Shown one piece after another: positions 17,768 to 27,179 of a DNA stretch of 49,116 bases. A program made the position numbers and the translations under genes. The DNA lies in NCBI GenBank assembly GCA_035487355.1, contig DATHMF010000079.1, positions 1 to 49,116 on the forward strand, written 5' to 3'. The first letter of the stretch is position 1, and the number at the start of each line of letters is the position of its first letter. The notes under the pieces are model-generated. The model did no database searches. It had not been told where the DNA came from and worked only from the letters and a program-made list of their open reading frames with translations. This DNA comes from Terriglobales bacterium (GTDB lineage: Bacteria > Acidobacteriota > Terriglobia > Terriglobales > Acidobacteriaceae).

Positions 17768-18315
17768 CCATTACTTATCGGATACGGCTGGCTGTGGCCA
17801 TCAGGGAGGTCACAAAAAGGGATTTATTGTGGACCTAGAATAACAACTCGGCCGCACTACCGGCATGTGTGGCGCGACCTACGGCTGCTGTACCATCGAA
17901 AGCGCTGCATTGACATGAACAACGTATATAGCAAACCACCAGCTTCACCGCACACGTCGAATGTGACCTTTGGTTTCAAATCCAAGTTACTTTAGTTTAT
18001 GTAATTATTTTGTAATCGCGCTTGCGCGTTTCTGGAGTTGCGCGTAAGATGGTCTTGTTCCTTAAAGCCGCACAGTTCCTTTGCTGTGCCAGTCACGCAA
18101 CAGAAGAGTTTTGGAAGCAGCCTGCTGGCACACCACGCCGCACGGCTTCATGACACTCGAACTTTCAGACCAGGTTGATGATGAGGCAGTATTGCAATTT
18201 AGGCACCGATCCTCGTTGCTGCCATCAAACCTATAGGGCAAGTTAAGTTAAAAGATTTTTCGCCGTGCGTAAATTCCGCCCGGCGAAACCATAGAACGAA
18301 GAGAATAAACACACA
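17768..18315. other. Gene-free intergenic region with leader hairpin
   Basis: About 550 bases, more AT-rich around 17990-18015. No tRNA, ORF of note or mobile element. TTTCGCCG (18258-18265) can pair with CGGCGAAA (18281-18288) over a 15-base loop, 28 bases before the next start codon; it would lie in the leader of the RG-rich gene. Confidence 0.5.
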
Positions 18316-19203
18316 ATGGATACAAGCGATTTCCCATCCGATTCCCCGGAAACTTTTGGGGAAGATTCATCATTTCCCGCGCCCAAGGCTTCTGCACCGG
18401 CTCCTTCCTCCGAAGCAGGTCAATCCGAAGCAGGTCAAGCGGAGACAACCACTCCGCCCGTGCCCGGCACGCGCCCCAACGGAGGCCGCAACTTCCGCAA
18501 CCGCCGCTTCCGTGGACGCAAACAGAACCGGCAGGGTGGCGGCGGTGGTGGCGGCGGTCAACAAAACCGCGGCAACGGACAGGGGAACGGCAATCGCGGA
18601 GTATTTACCGGCCCCATGGACCACAGCTATCGTCAACAGAACGGCGAGAATGGCGGGCAGCAAGGCCAGGGCAACAATCGAGGCGGCTTCGGAAGGCGTA
18701 ATCGCTTCCGCCAGCCGTTCAAAAATCGCAAACCGGCCGGCCGCGGGATGGCGATTGCGCAGCAGAATGAAATCCGGCCTGTGGACCCGTCAGCTCTGAA
18801 TGAAGACGCCGCCACGCGCATCTTCGCTTTCGTGGAAGACCTCTTTTTCATGACTAAGATCATGGATACGGCCCGCAGGTTGAATGTGAAAGTTGAATTC
18901 GTAAAGACACTCGACGAACTGATGGAAAAAGTAGGTTCCCAAGCCGAAGAAAAACCGTCTCTGGTCATTTTCGATCTCAACAATGTCAACGCCAAGCCGC
19001 TGACCACCATTCCAAAGATAAAGTCCAAACTGAAAAAAGGGACTTCCATCCTTGGCTTTGTCTCGCACGTGCAGGGCGATCTGAAGATGAAGGCCCAGGA
19101 AGCCGGCTGCGACAGCGTAATGCCACGCTCAGCTTTTTCGCAAAATCTGCCTGCGTTGCTCCGCCGCCACGGCGCGCCGGAAGAACTTGACCAGCAGGAG
19201 TAA
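18316..19203 (+). CDS. RG/N/G-rich disordered protein with receiver-like C-terminus
   Basis: 295 residues. Residues ~1-50 are Ser/Pro/Glu-rich; ~50-150 are low complexity with Arg, Gly, Asn and Gln (an eight-Gly run, FRNRRFRGRK, GGFGRRNRFR), like RGG-type RNA-binding segments. Residues ~165-290 look like a CheY-type fold: FVEDL where the acidic pocket should be, LVIFDLNN with a possible phospho-acceptor Asp, ILGFVSH at the switch, and GCDSVMPRSAF where the usual lysine is missing (Arg instead). No transmembrane segment. It is 33 bases before the lptC/lptA gene and probably in the same transcript. I do not recognise a named family; the RNA-binding idea is inference from composition. Confidence 0.8.
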   Translation: MDTSDFPSDSPETFGEDSSFPAPKASAPAPSSEAGQSEAGQAETTTPPVPGTRPNGGRNFRNRRFRGRKQNRQGGGGGGGGQQNRGNGQGNGNRGVFTGPMDHSYRQQNGENGGQQGQGNNRGGFGRRNRFRQPFKNRKPAGRGMAIAQQNEIRPVDPSALNEDAATRIFAFVEDLFFMTKIMDTARRLNVKVEFVKTLDELMEKVGSQAEEKPSLVIFDLNNVNAKPLTTIPKIKSKLKKGTSILGFVSHVQGDLKMKAQEAGCDSVMPRSAFSQNLPALLRRHGAPEELDQQE

Positions 19204-19236
19204 TAAGAGCTTTAATTTCTCTTCTCCTTAATTCAT

Positions 19237-21531
19237 ATGGTCTCTGATCCTCGACAGCTCAGGAATTGGTTTTTGTACGCTGCCTGCGGGCTCGTACTGG
19301 TAGTGGTTGGATATTATTCCTACGCGCGTTACCGCTTTCACTCAGCAGGCCACAATCTGCCGCCCAAGCTAGCCCCAGAGATCCAGAAAAGCTCGGAAGG
19401 ATACACCTACTCCAAGTCGGACCACGGCCGGACCTTGTTTACGATTCACGCGGCAAAAGCCCTGGAATACAAGGTGGGCGGACGCGCCAGATTGCAGGAC
19501 GTAACCATCATTGTGTACGGCAAGGAATCCAACCGGTTCGACCAGATCTACGGAGCCGATTTTGACTACGATCCTGCCTCCGGTGACGTGGTTGCGCAGG
19601 GCGATGTGCAGATAGATTTGGAAAACAACATCCAAGGTCCCTCGCGCCCCGACCAGGCCCCGCCAGAAATTTTAAAGAACTTGGTGCACATTAAAACTCA
19701 TGGTCTGAGCTTCAGTCAGAAAACCGGATACGCGGTCACTGAGGGTCTAGTTGAATTTCGCCTGCCCCAGGCCAACGGAACCGCTGTGGGCGCAATCCTT
19801 GATTCCAAGAGCAATATCATAACTTTGCAGTCCCAGGTGAATGTCAACACGATAGGCGAGAATCCGGCCAACATTAAGGCACAACGCGCAGTTCTGACCA
19901 AGCAGCCACGTCAGGCCGTGCTGTTGAACGCCCATATCGCAGAAAAGCAGAATACTTTTGATACTGACAAGCTGACAGTCTTCCTGCGCGAGGACAACAC
20001 CGTCGAGCACATGCTGGCGGAAGCAGGTGTGCACGCCACCACCACCAAATCTGCCGGAGAAAAATATGACGTCCACGCCGGGCAGGGGACCTTCATGGTC
20101 GGAGAGCACAACATTCTGCAAACTGCGGTGCTGCATGGGAATGTAGTTCTCGATTCTTCCGGCGGACAAGTGATTCATGGTACAGCGGGTACGGCAGTGA
20201 TTGACTTTACTCCCGACCGCCATCCCAGCAAGATCCATGCTACTGAAGATGTCCACTTTCGCCAGATCCAGGCCGCCAAGCCGGGTAAAAGCGCTCAGCA
20301 GCTTGAATTAATCACCGATGCGGTGGATATTTTCAGCGGAGCCAATGGTGTTTTTCAGAGTGCGGTTACCAGCGGCGCGGCCCGCATTGAAATTCAGCAG
20401 GCGGCAGCGCCAAAAACCGTAGTCACCGCCGGCGTGTTCAATGGAACCTTTGATTCTGAAGGCCGCATTAAGACCCTGCATGGCGAGCCCGATGCAAAAA
20501 TCGTTTCGCCGAACCCCACGCCCAACCTGCCCGACAGGGTCAGCACCAGCCAATCTTTAGATGTGCTCTTTAATGCCAAATCGAACGAAAACGGCATCGA
20601 AAATATTGTGCAGCAAGGTAACGTGCATTATATGGATGAAGAGCGCCAGGCATTTTCCGATCATGCCCGCTATACGCCCGCCGACCAGATGCTGAACCTC
20701 ACCGGCTCTCCTCGCGTGATCGATAACGGCAAAGATGGTGCGAAAATGCAGACCACGGCAGTCACCATGCGCCTGAACCGCGGCACGGGCGACGCCTTTG
20801 CCGAGGGCGATGTGAAGACCACGTATAACAACCTGAAGCAGCAGCCTTCAGGCGCGATGCTCTCTTCCGCCGATCCCATTCACGTTACGGCCAAACACAT
20901 GGCCGCAGCCAAAGCCAGCGGGATTGCCCACTATACCGGCGACGTCCGCCTCTGGCAGGGCCCAAATGTGGTGGAAGCTCCGGCAATTGATTTCCAGCGA
21001 GAACACCGCTCCATGGCTGCGCTGGGAAGCCCGTCTGCGCCGGTGAAATCCGTCTTTATCCAGAACGATTCGCACGGCAAGCAGTCTCCGGTCCACGTGA
21101 CCTCGAATCACTTGAACTATGCGGACGACCAGCGCAAAGCCCGCTATGAAGGCGAGGTGTTCCTGTTATCCAATGATGGCACCATGAAGTCCGACCATTT
21201 GGATATTTATCTGACGCCGGGCGAAAGCGCAAAAGGCGCACCATCCCCTGGGGCCCAATCCCAAGGCGCCAGTCAGATTGATCACGCCATCGCCGAGGGC
21301 AACGTGTTCGTGCAGCAGCCGGCCCGCACAGCCCAGGGAGAAAAGCTGGTCTACACCACCGCTGACAGCAAATACGTGCTCACCGGAACTTCTTCCACGC
21401 AGCCGAGTTTATACGATGCTGAGCGGGGCACGGTCCATGGCGATTCGGTAACTTTTTACAGCCAGGATGACCGGGTCCTGGTGGAAAGCTCAAGTTCTGT
21501 TCGGGCAGTGACCCAAACCCGGGTAAAATAG
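19237..21531 (+). CDS. lptC: LptC/LptA-like fusion, LPS transport periplasmic protein
   Basis: 764 residues. An N-terminal membrane anchor (about 9-30; FLYAACGLVLVVVGYYSYARY) followed by an LptC-like segment, then repeated OstA/LptA-type beta-jellyroll segments; 'AEGDV', 'ARYEGEV' and 'AIAEGNVFVQ' mark successive OstA-like units. In proteobacteria LptC (~190 residues) and LptA (~185) are separate; here one chain is long enough to hold LptC plus two or three LptA-like domains. Its role would be to move lipopolysaccharide from the LptB2FG ATPase across the periplasm toward LptD. lptB follows after 23 bases, which supports the call. LptF/G are not in the window. Confidence 0.85.
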   Translation: MVSDPRQLRNWFLYAACGLVLVVVGYYSYARYRFHSAGHNLPPKLAPEIQKSSEGYTYSKSDHGRTLFTIHAAKALEYKVGGRARLQDVTIIVYGKESNRFDQIYGADFDYDPASGDVVAQGDVQIDLENNIQGPSRPDQAPPEILKNLVHIKTHGLSFSQKTGYAVTEGLVEFRLPQANGTAVGAILDSKSNIITLQSQVNVNTIGENPANIKAQRAVLTKQPRQAVLLNAHIAEKQNTFDTDKLTVFLREDNTVEHMLAEAGVHATTTKSAGEKYDVHAGQGTFMVGEHNILQTAVLHGNVVLDSSGGQVIHGTAGTAVIDFTPDRHPSKIHATEDVHFRQIQAAKPGKSAQQLELITDAVDIFSGANGVFQSAVTSGAARIEIQQAAAPKTVVTAGVFNGTFDSEGRIKTLHGEPDAKIVSPNPTPNLPDRVSTSQSLDVLFNAKSNENGIENIVQQGNVHYMDEERQAFSDHARYTPADQMLNLTGSPRVIDNGKDGAKMQTTAVTMRLNRGTGDAFAEGDVKTTYNNLKQQPSGAMLSSADPIHVTAKHMAAAKASGIAHYTGDVRLWQGPNVVEAPAIDFQREHRSMAALGSPSAPVKSVFIQNDSHGKQSPVHVTSNHLNYADDQRKARYEGEVFLLSNDGTMKSDHLDIYLTPGESAKGAPSPGAQSQGASQIDHAIAEGNVFVQQPARTAQGEKLVYTTADSKYVLTGTSSTQPSLYDAERGTVHGDSVTFYSQDDRVLVESSSSVRAVTQTRVK

Positions 21532-21554
21532 CGGTTTACATATAAAAGTCTTTC

Positions 21555-22295
21555 ATGACAGCGAAAACCAGCACTTTGTGGACTGAGCAACTGGGCAAAT
21601 CCTACGGCGGCCGCAGGGTGGTCAACGGCGTCAGTTTGAAGATCAACCAGGGAGAAGTTGTAGGGCTGCTGGGTCCCAACGGCGCCGGGAAAACCACAAC
21701 TTTTTATATGATTGTGGGCCTCACGTCTCCTGACTCAGGCCGCATTCTCTTAAATCGCGCCGATATTACAGATGTCCCCATGTATTTGCGCGCCCGCGTG
21801 CACCGCATCAGTTATCTGCCGCAGGAGCCCTCAGTTTTTCGCAAGCTGACCGTCGAAGAAAACATCATGGCGGTGTTGGAAGCGCAGTCGCTCTCCTGGC
21901 ATGAGCGCCGCGAGCGCATGGAAAAGCTGATTGACCAGCTCGGGCTGGGTGTCATCCGCCGAAACCGCGGCTATGCGCTCTCCGGAGGCGAACGCCGCCG
22001 CGTAGAAATCGCCCGCGCCCTGTGCATCCGGCCGGCTTTTATTCTACTCGACGAACCTTTTTCCGGCATTGATCCCATCGCCGTACTCGATTTGCAGAAA
22101 ATCATCTTCGATCTCAAGGCCTCTGGCATCGGTGTGCTGGTTACCGACCACAACGTGCGCGAAACCCTCTCCGTCACCGACCGGGCTTATATCATTAATG
22201 AAGGCAGAATCTTCCGCACCGGCACGCCGGAGCAGCTCGGCAACGATCCTGAAGTGAAACGCGTCTATTTGGGCGAGAGCTTCTCTTTGGTGTAG
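21555..22295 (+). CDS. lptB: LPS export ABC transporter ATP-binding protein
   Basis: 246 residues, the usual length. Walker A is GPNGAGKTT (40-48), the signature is [15 protein letters not shown], Walker B is [13 protein letters not shown], and the switch His is in [10 protein letters not shown]. The LptB-specific LSGGERRR and the position between lptC/A and rpoN identify it among ABC ATPases. It powers extraction of LPS from the inner membrane with LptFG. Co-transcribed with the upstream gene (23-base gap). Confidence 0.96.
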   Translation: MTAKTSTLWTEQLGKSYGGRRVVNGVSLKINQGEVVGLLGPNGAGKTTTFYMIVGLTSPDSGRILLNRADITDVPMYLRARVHRISYLPQEPSVFRKLTVEENIMAVLEAQSLSWHERRERMEKLIDQLGLGVIRRNRGYALSGGERRRVEIARALCIRPAFILLDEPFSGIDPIAVLDLQKIIFDLKASGIGVLVTDHNVRETLSVTDRAYIINEGRIFRTGTPEQLGNDPEVKRVYLGESFSLV

Positions 22296-22376
22296 GTGAT
22301 TCCTGCAGCTTCCAGCTACTCCAAGGCATCAAATTGTGTATTAAAGGCCGATGAGCGCCGCTCTTAGATTGAATGT

Positions 22377-22394
22377 CAAGTTACTCAAGTTACT
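22377..22394 (+). repeat. Tandem 9-mer (CAAGTTACT x2) upstream of rpoN
   Basis: Two perfect adjacent copies, 22377-22385 and 22386-22394, about 100 bases before the rpoN start. Could be a protein-binding site or chance. Confidence 0.35.
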
Positions 22395-22490
22395 GAAGAT
22401 TAAAATGTGTAAAGCTCCCCAATTAAGTGCAATTTATCTTCCAAACTGCGCGATAATAGGAGTAATTTAAAGCCTGCAAACATTCTTCTC

Positions 22491-24254
22491 ATGGTTTTAT
22501 TGCAACCCAGATTAAACGTCCGGTTGAGCCAAAAACAGGTTCTGACGCCCGGCCTTGTACAGATGGTCAGCGTGTTGGCCCTGAACAAGCTAGAACTGCG
22601 TGACATGATCACGGCCGAGATGGTCGAGAACCCGGTACTGGAGGAGCTGGAAGCTACCGTGCCCCTGCTGGATGAAGTCTCCCAGCGGGAAGAAGACCGC
22701 GACCGGCTTTCCTCACCCGCGGCAACCGAGGAACCCCGAACCGAACCGAAGGAGGAGGCCAAAGACCCCTTCGACGAAGTTGATTTTGGGCAGTACTTCC
22801 AGGAATATCTTGACCCCGGATACCGCAGCCGGCAGGAGTGGGAAGACGTCGAGAAACCTTCTTTTGAGAATTTCCTCTCCCGGCCTGCTACCTTAACCGA
22901 TCATCTGACGTGGCAGCTTTCATCCATGCGCCTGAAAGAAGAGGTGGCTGAGGCCGCCGAACTGGTGATTGGCAACCTGAACGAAGAAGGTTATCTCACA
23001 GCCACCGAAGATGAACTGATGGGCGTGGTTGCTCCTGAGGCCATTGGCCGGGATATTCCCGAGGAACCAGCCTCCGTAGTGACCAGCAGTGAGCTGGAAG
23101 GAATTTGGGGAGAAGAAGGACCTATCGCGGAGCCAGACATCACGGCCACTTCCTCCCAGAATCCAGCCCAATCTGAAGCCACAGCTCCCGCCGCCAGTCA
23201 TCCCCAGGAAAATCCCAAAGCTGAGACCGGATCCAGGCCCGCATCGGCCGCCACAAATAATCTTGTGCAGATGCCCATGCCCAAACCCAGCTTTACGGTT
23301 GAGCAGTTGCGGGAGGCCATTCAGATTGTGCAGCAAATGGACCCCGTGGGTGTGGCTGCGCGCGACATGCGGGAATGCTTGCTGGCACAGATTCATAACT
23401 ACCAGCACATCGAAGAGGACCTGAATGGCGAGGAAGGCGAGAACCGCCAACTGCTGGCCGATTGCGAGGCCATTATCGCCAATCATCTGAAGGCCCTGCA
23501 AAAGAAGGAATTCAAGGAAATTACCAAGGCCATGGGCCGTCCGCTGGAAGCAGTCATGCAGGCCCTGGACTACATCAAGCGTCTCGATCCGCGCCCCGGC
23601 CTGCGCTATAACATCGTCCAGGCCAGGCTCATCGAACCTGATGTTGCTATCTTTAAGCAAGGCGACGAATACATGGTCTTGATGAACGACGAAGACCTTC
23701 CGCAGCTTCGCCTCAATCCCGCCTATAAAAAACTTCTGCACCGCGAAGCCGCGGAAAAAGATGTGCGCGTCTATGTGAAAGAGCGCTATAAGTCGGCGAT
23801 TCAGCTTATTAAAAACATCGAGCAGCGGAAGCAGACGATTTTAAAGGTTTGTTATGCCATCATCCGGCGGCAGCATGAGTTCCTCGATTTTGGCATGGAC
23901 CATCTCAAGCCCATGATGATCAAAGATGTTGCCGAAGAGATCGGCGTGCATCCTTCCACCGTGAGCCGCGCCGTGGCCAGCAAATATGCCCACACCCCCC
24001 AGGGCGTCTTCGAGTTGCGTTATTTCTTCAGTGAGAGCGTCAACGGGCCCGAGGGCGAAGGCATGTCGCTGCTCATCCTCAAGCGCAAGGTCAAAAAGCT
24101 GATCGAGGAGGAGGACCCAAGTCGGCCATTGACGGACGAACAAATCACCCGCATACTGCAATCACAGGGGATCCAGGTCACACGCCGGACGGTGGCCAAG
24201 TACCGTGAGGACATGAGGATTCCCAGCACGCATCAACGGCGGGTCAAAGACTGA
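22491..24254 (+). CDS. rpoN: RNA polymerase sigma-54 factor
   Basis: 587 residues. Region I is Gln/Leu-rich (LSQKQVLTPGLVQMVSVLALNKLEL) and contacts enhancer-binding ATPases; an acidic, Pro-rich linker that is longer than usual (about 60-110 and 180-270) precedes the core-binding domain; the HTH lies in VAEEIGVHPSTVSRAVASKYA; and the RpoN box is TRRTVAKYRE (564-573; consensus ARRTVAKYRE). It directs RNA polymerase to -24/-12 promoters. Its place between lptB and hpf is the widely conserved order. The long insert (residues ~180-270) explains the length over the ~480 usual in enterics. Confidence 0.97.
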   Translation: MVLLQPRLNVRLSQKQVLTPGLVQMVSVLALNKLELRDMITAEMVENPVLEELEATVPLLDEVSQREEDRDRLSSPAATEEPRTEPKEEAKDPFDEVDFGQYFQEYLDPGYRSRQEWEDVEKPSFENFLSRPATLTDHLTWQLSSMRLKEEVAEAAELVIGNLNEEGYLTATEDELMGVVAPEAIGRDIPEEPASVVTSSELEGIWGEEGPIAEPDITATSSQNPAQSEATAPAASHPQENPKAETGSRPASAATNNLVQMPMPKPSFTVEQLREAIQIVQQMDPVGVAARDMRECLLAQIHNYQHIEEDLNGEEGENRQLLADCEAIIANHLKALQKKEFKEITKAMGRPLEAVMQALDYIKRLDPRPGLRYNIVQARLIEPDVAIFKQGDEYMVLMNDEDLPQLRLNPAYKKLLHREAAEKDVRVYVKERYKSAIQLIKNIEQRKQTILKVCYAIIRRQHEFLDFGMDHLKPMMIKDVAEEIGVHPSTVSRAVASKYAHTPQGVFELRYFFSESVNGPEGEGMSLLILKRKVKKLIEEEDPSRPLTDEQITRILQSQGIQVTRRTVAKYREDMRIPSTHQRRVKD

Positions 24255-24365
24255 TTGCATCACGGGAGGTGACTGGAAAACAAAAAAACTTGCCTCAGCG
24301 CATCGAAGCTGTACCGGTTTCAAAAAACAACCCAAAACGAATAGACCCTATAAGGAGGGAGTTCG

Positions 24366-24971
24366 ATGAACGTTGAGTACACCGGCAGACAGTATGAAAT
24401 TACTCCCATCATCCGCAAGCAGATCGAACACGGCCTCTCCAAGATTCGCAAACTCCTGGGCGACAATTTTGATACGCACGTGATCCTGGCAGTCGAAAAA
24501 CACCGTCATAAAGCTGAGATCACCATTACTATACGCAATCATCCTATCGTGGGGGCAGCGGAGGCCCTGGAAATGGTCTCCGCCGTGACCCAAGCCCTGG
24601 ACCATATTGACCGTCAGGCCGTGAAGTATAAGAGCCGCTGGCGTACACGCAAGCGCGCCGCCAGGAAAAAATGGAGCGCCGTCAGCGGACGCAGTCTGCA
24701 GACCCCGCAGCGTGTCGTCGCCGTGGGCAACGATGAAAAAACCGCCGTTCAGGTGGTGGTGCATGCCTTTCCCGCCACTGTGAAGATGGCTGAGGCCCAC
24801 GTGGTGAAGTCCTATGATTCGGTTTCACACACTCCTATGTCCCTGGAAGAGGCCATCAAAGAGTGCGAGTTTCGCGACCGCGAGGTCTTTGTCTTCCGGG
24901 ACAATGAAGGCAAGGTCAAAGTGCTGCACCGCACCAAGAACGGCAAGATGGAGCTGATCGAAGCGCCCTAG
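24366..24971 (+). CDS. hpf: Ribosome hibernation promoting factor, long form
   Basis: 201 residues: an N-terminal HPF/YfiA domain (about 1-100; MNVEYTGRQYEITPIIRKQI) that binds in the 30S decoding centre, a basic linker (RWRTRKRAARKKW), and the C-terminal dimerisation domain (about 140-195; MSLEEAIKECEFRDREVFVFRD) that pairs two 70S ribosomes into 100S particles. The length and C-terminal domain mark the long form. A strong ribosome site, AAGGAGGGAG, precedes the ATG. Last gene of the lpt-rpoN block, closed by a terminator. Confidence 0.96.
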   Translation: MNVEYTGRQYEITPIIRKQIEHGLSKIRKLLGDNFDTHVILAVEKHRHKAEITITIRNHPIVGAAEALEMVSAVTQALDHIDRQAVKYKSRWRTRKRAARKKWSAVSGRSLQTPQRVVAVGNDEKTAVQVVVHAFPATVKMAEAHVVKSYDSVSHTPMSLEEAIKECEFRDREVFVFRDNEGKVKVLHRTKNGKMELIEAP

Positions 24972-24988
24972 ACGCGCCCCATATCAAG

Positions 24989-25018
24989 AAAAAGGGCACA
25001 GGCAAAGTGCCCTTTTTT
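24989..25018 (+). terminator. Rho-independent terminator after hpf
   Basis: AAAAAGGGCAC (24989-24999) pairs with GTGCCCTTTTTT (25007-25018) around AGGCAAA. Strong stem plus T-run, 18 bases past the hpf stop; the A-run makes it potentially bidirectional. Confidence 0.93.
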
Positions 25019-25113
25019 ATTCTCCAGCCAAATTTCAATTGAAATCCAACAAGCACTCACCTTCAATGCCGTCTTGCGATTACAATCTTAAAGGTGTCGA
25101 AGGCCTTCCCAGA

Positions 25114-25485
25114 ATGAAGAAGTTTTGGCAAACTCTTTCCAGTTACGTTTGGTGGACCCATGCGCGCGGCAGCGTGCATTACGACGTAATGGTGACGATT
25201 ATCCTGCTCTTTATCTTTATTGCGCCTTTCAAGATTGATTTTAATGACAAACCGGCAGAGCGCATTCCACATCCAACCGGTATAGTTGCTTATCCCGACG
25301 GGGAGCGTGGCTTGGTTTTTGAAGTTGCAGCGTCGGCCGTCCCCAGCAGAGAGCCGGATGCAATCAAGGCAGATTTATTGCGTGCCATTCAGCCCTATGC
25401 CGGCAACGCGGAACTGGTCCGCTATGAAGCCGTTAAAAATGGCGGCAAGGTTTCACTCTACCGGGTTTGGATTCACAGACGGTGA
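25114..25485 (+). CDS. Small single-span membrane protein of unknown function
   Basis: 123 residues from ATG 25114; an in-frame ATG at 25039 lies close to the hpf terminator and adds a hydrophilic, unlikely N-terminus. One membrane helix (about 28-42; VTIILLFIFIAPF) follows a short cytoplasmic segment with WWTHARGSVHYD; the ~80-residue C-terminal part is outside the membrane and ends RVWIHRR. I do not recognise the family. It ends 8 bases before the first LolA-like gene, so translation may be coupled. A copy of its last seven codons is found before the second LolA-like gene. Confidence 0.68.
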   Translation: MKKFWQTLSSYVWWTHARGSVHYDVMVTIILLFIFIAPFKIDFNDKPAERIPHPTGIVAYPDGERGLVFEVAASAVPSREPDAIKADLLRAIQPYAGNAELVRYEAVKNGGKVSLYRVWIHRR

Positions 25486-25493
25486 CGAACCGA

Positions 25494-26249
25494 ATGAAAT
25501 GCACAGTTTGTTTTTTTGCTGTGCTGGCTGTGGCAGCGTATGCCCCGGCGCAGCAATCCAACCATCACTCTGAGAAGCCCCAGGCGAGCGCCACGCAAAA
25601 ATCCAACTCCGGCGCTTCATCGCCGGAAGCCAAGGAGCCAGGACTGGCATCCGTACTTTCGCAGATGGATGCCGCCTCAACCAGGTTTCATTCGGCTGAA
25701 GCTGATTTAACCTCAATTCAATATCAGAAAGTTGTGAATGACACGGACACTCAGAAGGGCAGGGTTTACTTCCGCCGCACCAGTAAAGAGCTGCAAATGG
25801 CGATTGATATTACCGACCCTGATTTGAAATACGTTCTGCTTACCGACAGCAAGGTGCGCCTCTATCAGCCCAAAATTGATCAGGTTACCGAATATAGCCT
25901 GGGCAAAAACCGCTCTGACATTGAGGGGATGTTTGCTCTGGGCTTCGGCGGGCGGGGGGACGATCTGCTGAAATCTTTTGATGTGGAGCTTGCGGGCAGC
26001 GAGACGATTGACGGAGTAAAGACCAGCAAGTTGCAACTCACTCCCAAGACCGACCGTGTGAAAAACATGTTTTCCCGCATTGAATTGTGGATTGATCCTA
26101 CGCGTGGCATCTCGCTCCGGCAGCAGTTCTGGGAGCCCAGCGGCGACTACCGCCTGGCCAACTACAGCAATATCAAGATGAATCATGGGATTCCTGATAG
26201 TATTTTTAGGCTGAAGACCACCAACCGGACCAAAACAGTCACGCCGTAA
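25494..26249 (+). CDS. LolA-like periplasmic protein, copy 1
   Basis: 251 residues from ATG 25494 (a TTG frame extension to 25467 overlaps the upstream gene and would spoil the signal peptide). Signal peptide MKCTVCFFAVLAVAAYAPAQ, a low-complexity Ser/Ala stretch, then a LolA-type fold (about 55-245): LYQPKIDQVTEY, LELTPKTD-like and IELWIDPTRGISLRQQFW are the family's recurring strands. LolA-fold proteins carry lipoproteins or other lipids through the periplasm; the exact cargo of this acidobacterial branch is unknown. Forms a tandem pair with the next gene. Confidence 0.82.
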   Translation: MKCTVCFFAVLAVAAYAPAQQSNHHSEKPQASATQKSNSGASSPEAKEPGLASVLSQMDAASTRFHSAEADLTSIQYQKVVNDTDTQKGRVYFRRTSKELQMAIDITDPDLKYVLLTDSKVRLYQPKIDQVTEYSLGKNRSDIEGMFALGFGGRGDDLLKSFDVELAGSETIDGVKTSKLQLTPKTDRVKNMFSRIELWIDPTRGISLRQQFWEPSGDYRLANYSNIKMNHGIPDSIFRLKTTNRTKTVTP

Positions 26250-26310
26250 AAAACCGAGTTCTGTTCAGGTAAACTAAGCCCCGCAAGTGCCCTCAATCGC
26301 ATCAATCTGC

Positions 26311-26334
26311 CGGGTTTGGATTCACAGGCGGTAA
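26311..26334 (+). pseudogene. Relic of the upstream gene's 3' end
   Basis: These eight codons still read RVWIHRR plus a stop (TAA here; TGA in the original at 25462-25485). They are a scar left when the segment was duplicated and are not expected to be translated. Confidence 0.85.
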
Positions 26335-26342
26335 CGAACCGA

Positions 26343-27179
26343 ATGAAATGCTCATTTTGCTTCTTCGCAGTACTGGCCATGGCGGTGTGTGCTTTTCCGG
26401 CGCAACAGTCGGGCGTTCACAATGAGAAGCCCCAGTCCGTGGCCGCACAGAAATCCGGCCCTGGCGCTGCTCGCAAATCCAGCTCCGGCAAAAAGCACAA
26501 ATCCAGATCCGCTGCGGCCCAGAAACCCGTCGCATGCCCAACAATCTCAGAAACTCCCGAGGGGCCAGAGCTGAAATCGCTGTTTTCGCAAATGGATGCT
26601 GCAGCAGGCGCTTTTCACCGGGCGGAAGCGGATTTGACGCAAGAGGACTATCAGAAAGTTGTGGCGGACCTCACCATAGAGACAGGCAAAATTTACTTTC
26701 GCCGGACGAAAAAGGGCTTGCAAGTGGCGATGGATTTTCTGAGCAGTCCGGACTCGAAATATGTGCTGCTCGCCGACGATAAGATCAGTTTCTATCAGCC
26801 GAAAATTGACCAGGTCACCGAACATCCGTTGGGTAAAAACAGCTCTGAGACGGAGAGCATGTTTGCCCTGGGCTTCGGCGGAAGCAGCCATGATCTGCTG
26901 AAGTCGTTTGACGTCAAGGTCGCGGGCTCTGCCGTGATGGATGGCGTCAAAACCAGCAAACTGGAACTCACGCCCAAAACCGAGGGCCTCAAAAAATATT
27001 TTTCCCTCATCGAGTTGTGGGTTGATCCAGCACGTGACATCTCGCTTCGGCAGAAGTTCTGGCAGCCCAGCGGCGACTACCACCTGGCTTGTTACAGCAA
27101 TATCAAAATGAATAAGAGGATTTCTGGCCGTGTTTTTAAACTGAAGACCACGAGACGAACCAAAACCGTCACGCCATAA
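26343..27179 (+). CDS. LolA-like periplasmic protein, copy 2
   Basis: 278 residues from ATG 26343, matching copy 1's start. Signal peptide MKCSFCFFAVLAMAVCAFPA, then a Lys/Ser/Ala-rich linker ~25 residues longer than in copy 1, then the same LolA-like fold (FYQPKIDQVTEH, KSFDVKVAGS, IELWVDPARDISLRQKFW). It has diverged clearly in protein, so both copies are probably kept by selection. The open frame and conserved strands argue against a pseudogene. The cargo is unknown. Confidence 0.82.
   Translation: MKCSFCFFAVLAMAVCAFPAQQSGVHNEKPQSVAAQKSGPGAARKSSSGKKHKSRSAAAQKPVACPTISETPEGPELKSLFSQMDAAAGAFHRAEADLTQEDYQKVVADLTIETGKIYFRRTKKGLQVAMDFLSSPDSKYVLLADDKISFYQPKIDQVTEHPLGKNSSETESMFALGFGGSSHDLLKSFDVKVAGSAVMDGVKTSKLELTPKTEGLKKYFSLIELWVDPARDISLRQKFWQPSGDYHLACYSNIKMNKRISGRVFKLKTTRRTKTVTP

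Noticed and set aside
17768..18315. Possible tRNA or structured RNA gene
   Set aside because: No cloverleaf or T-loop consensus was found; only one simple hairpin is visible.
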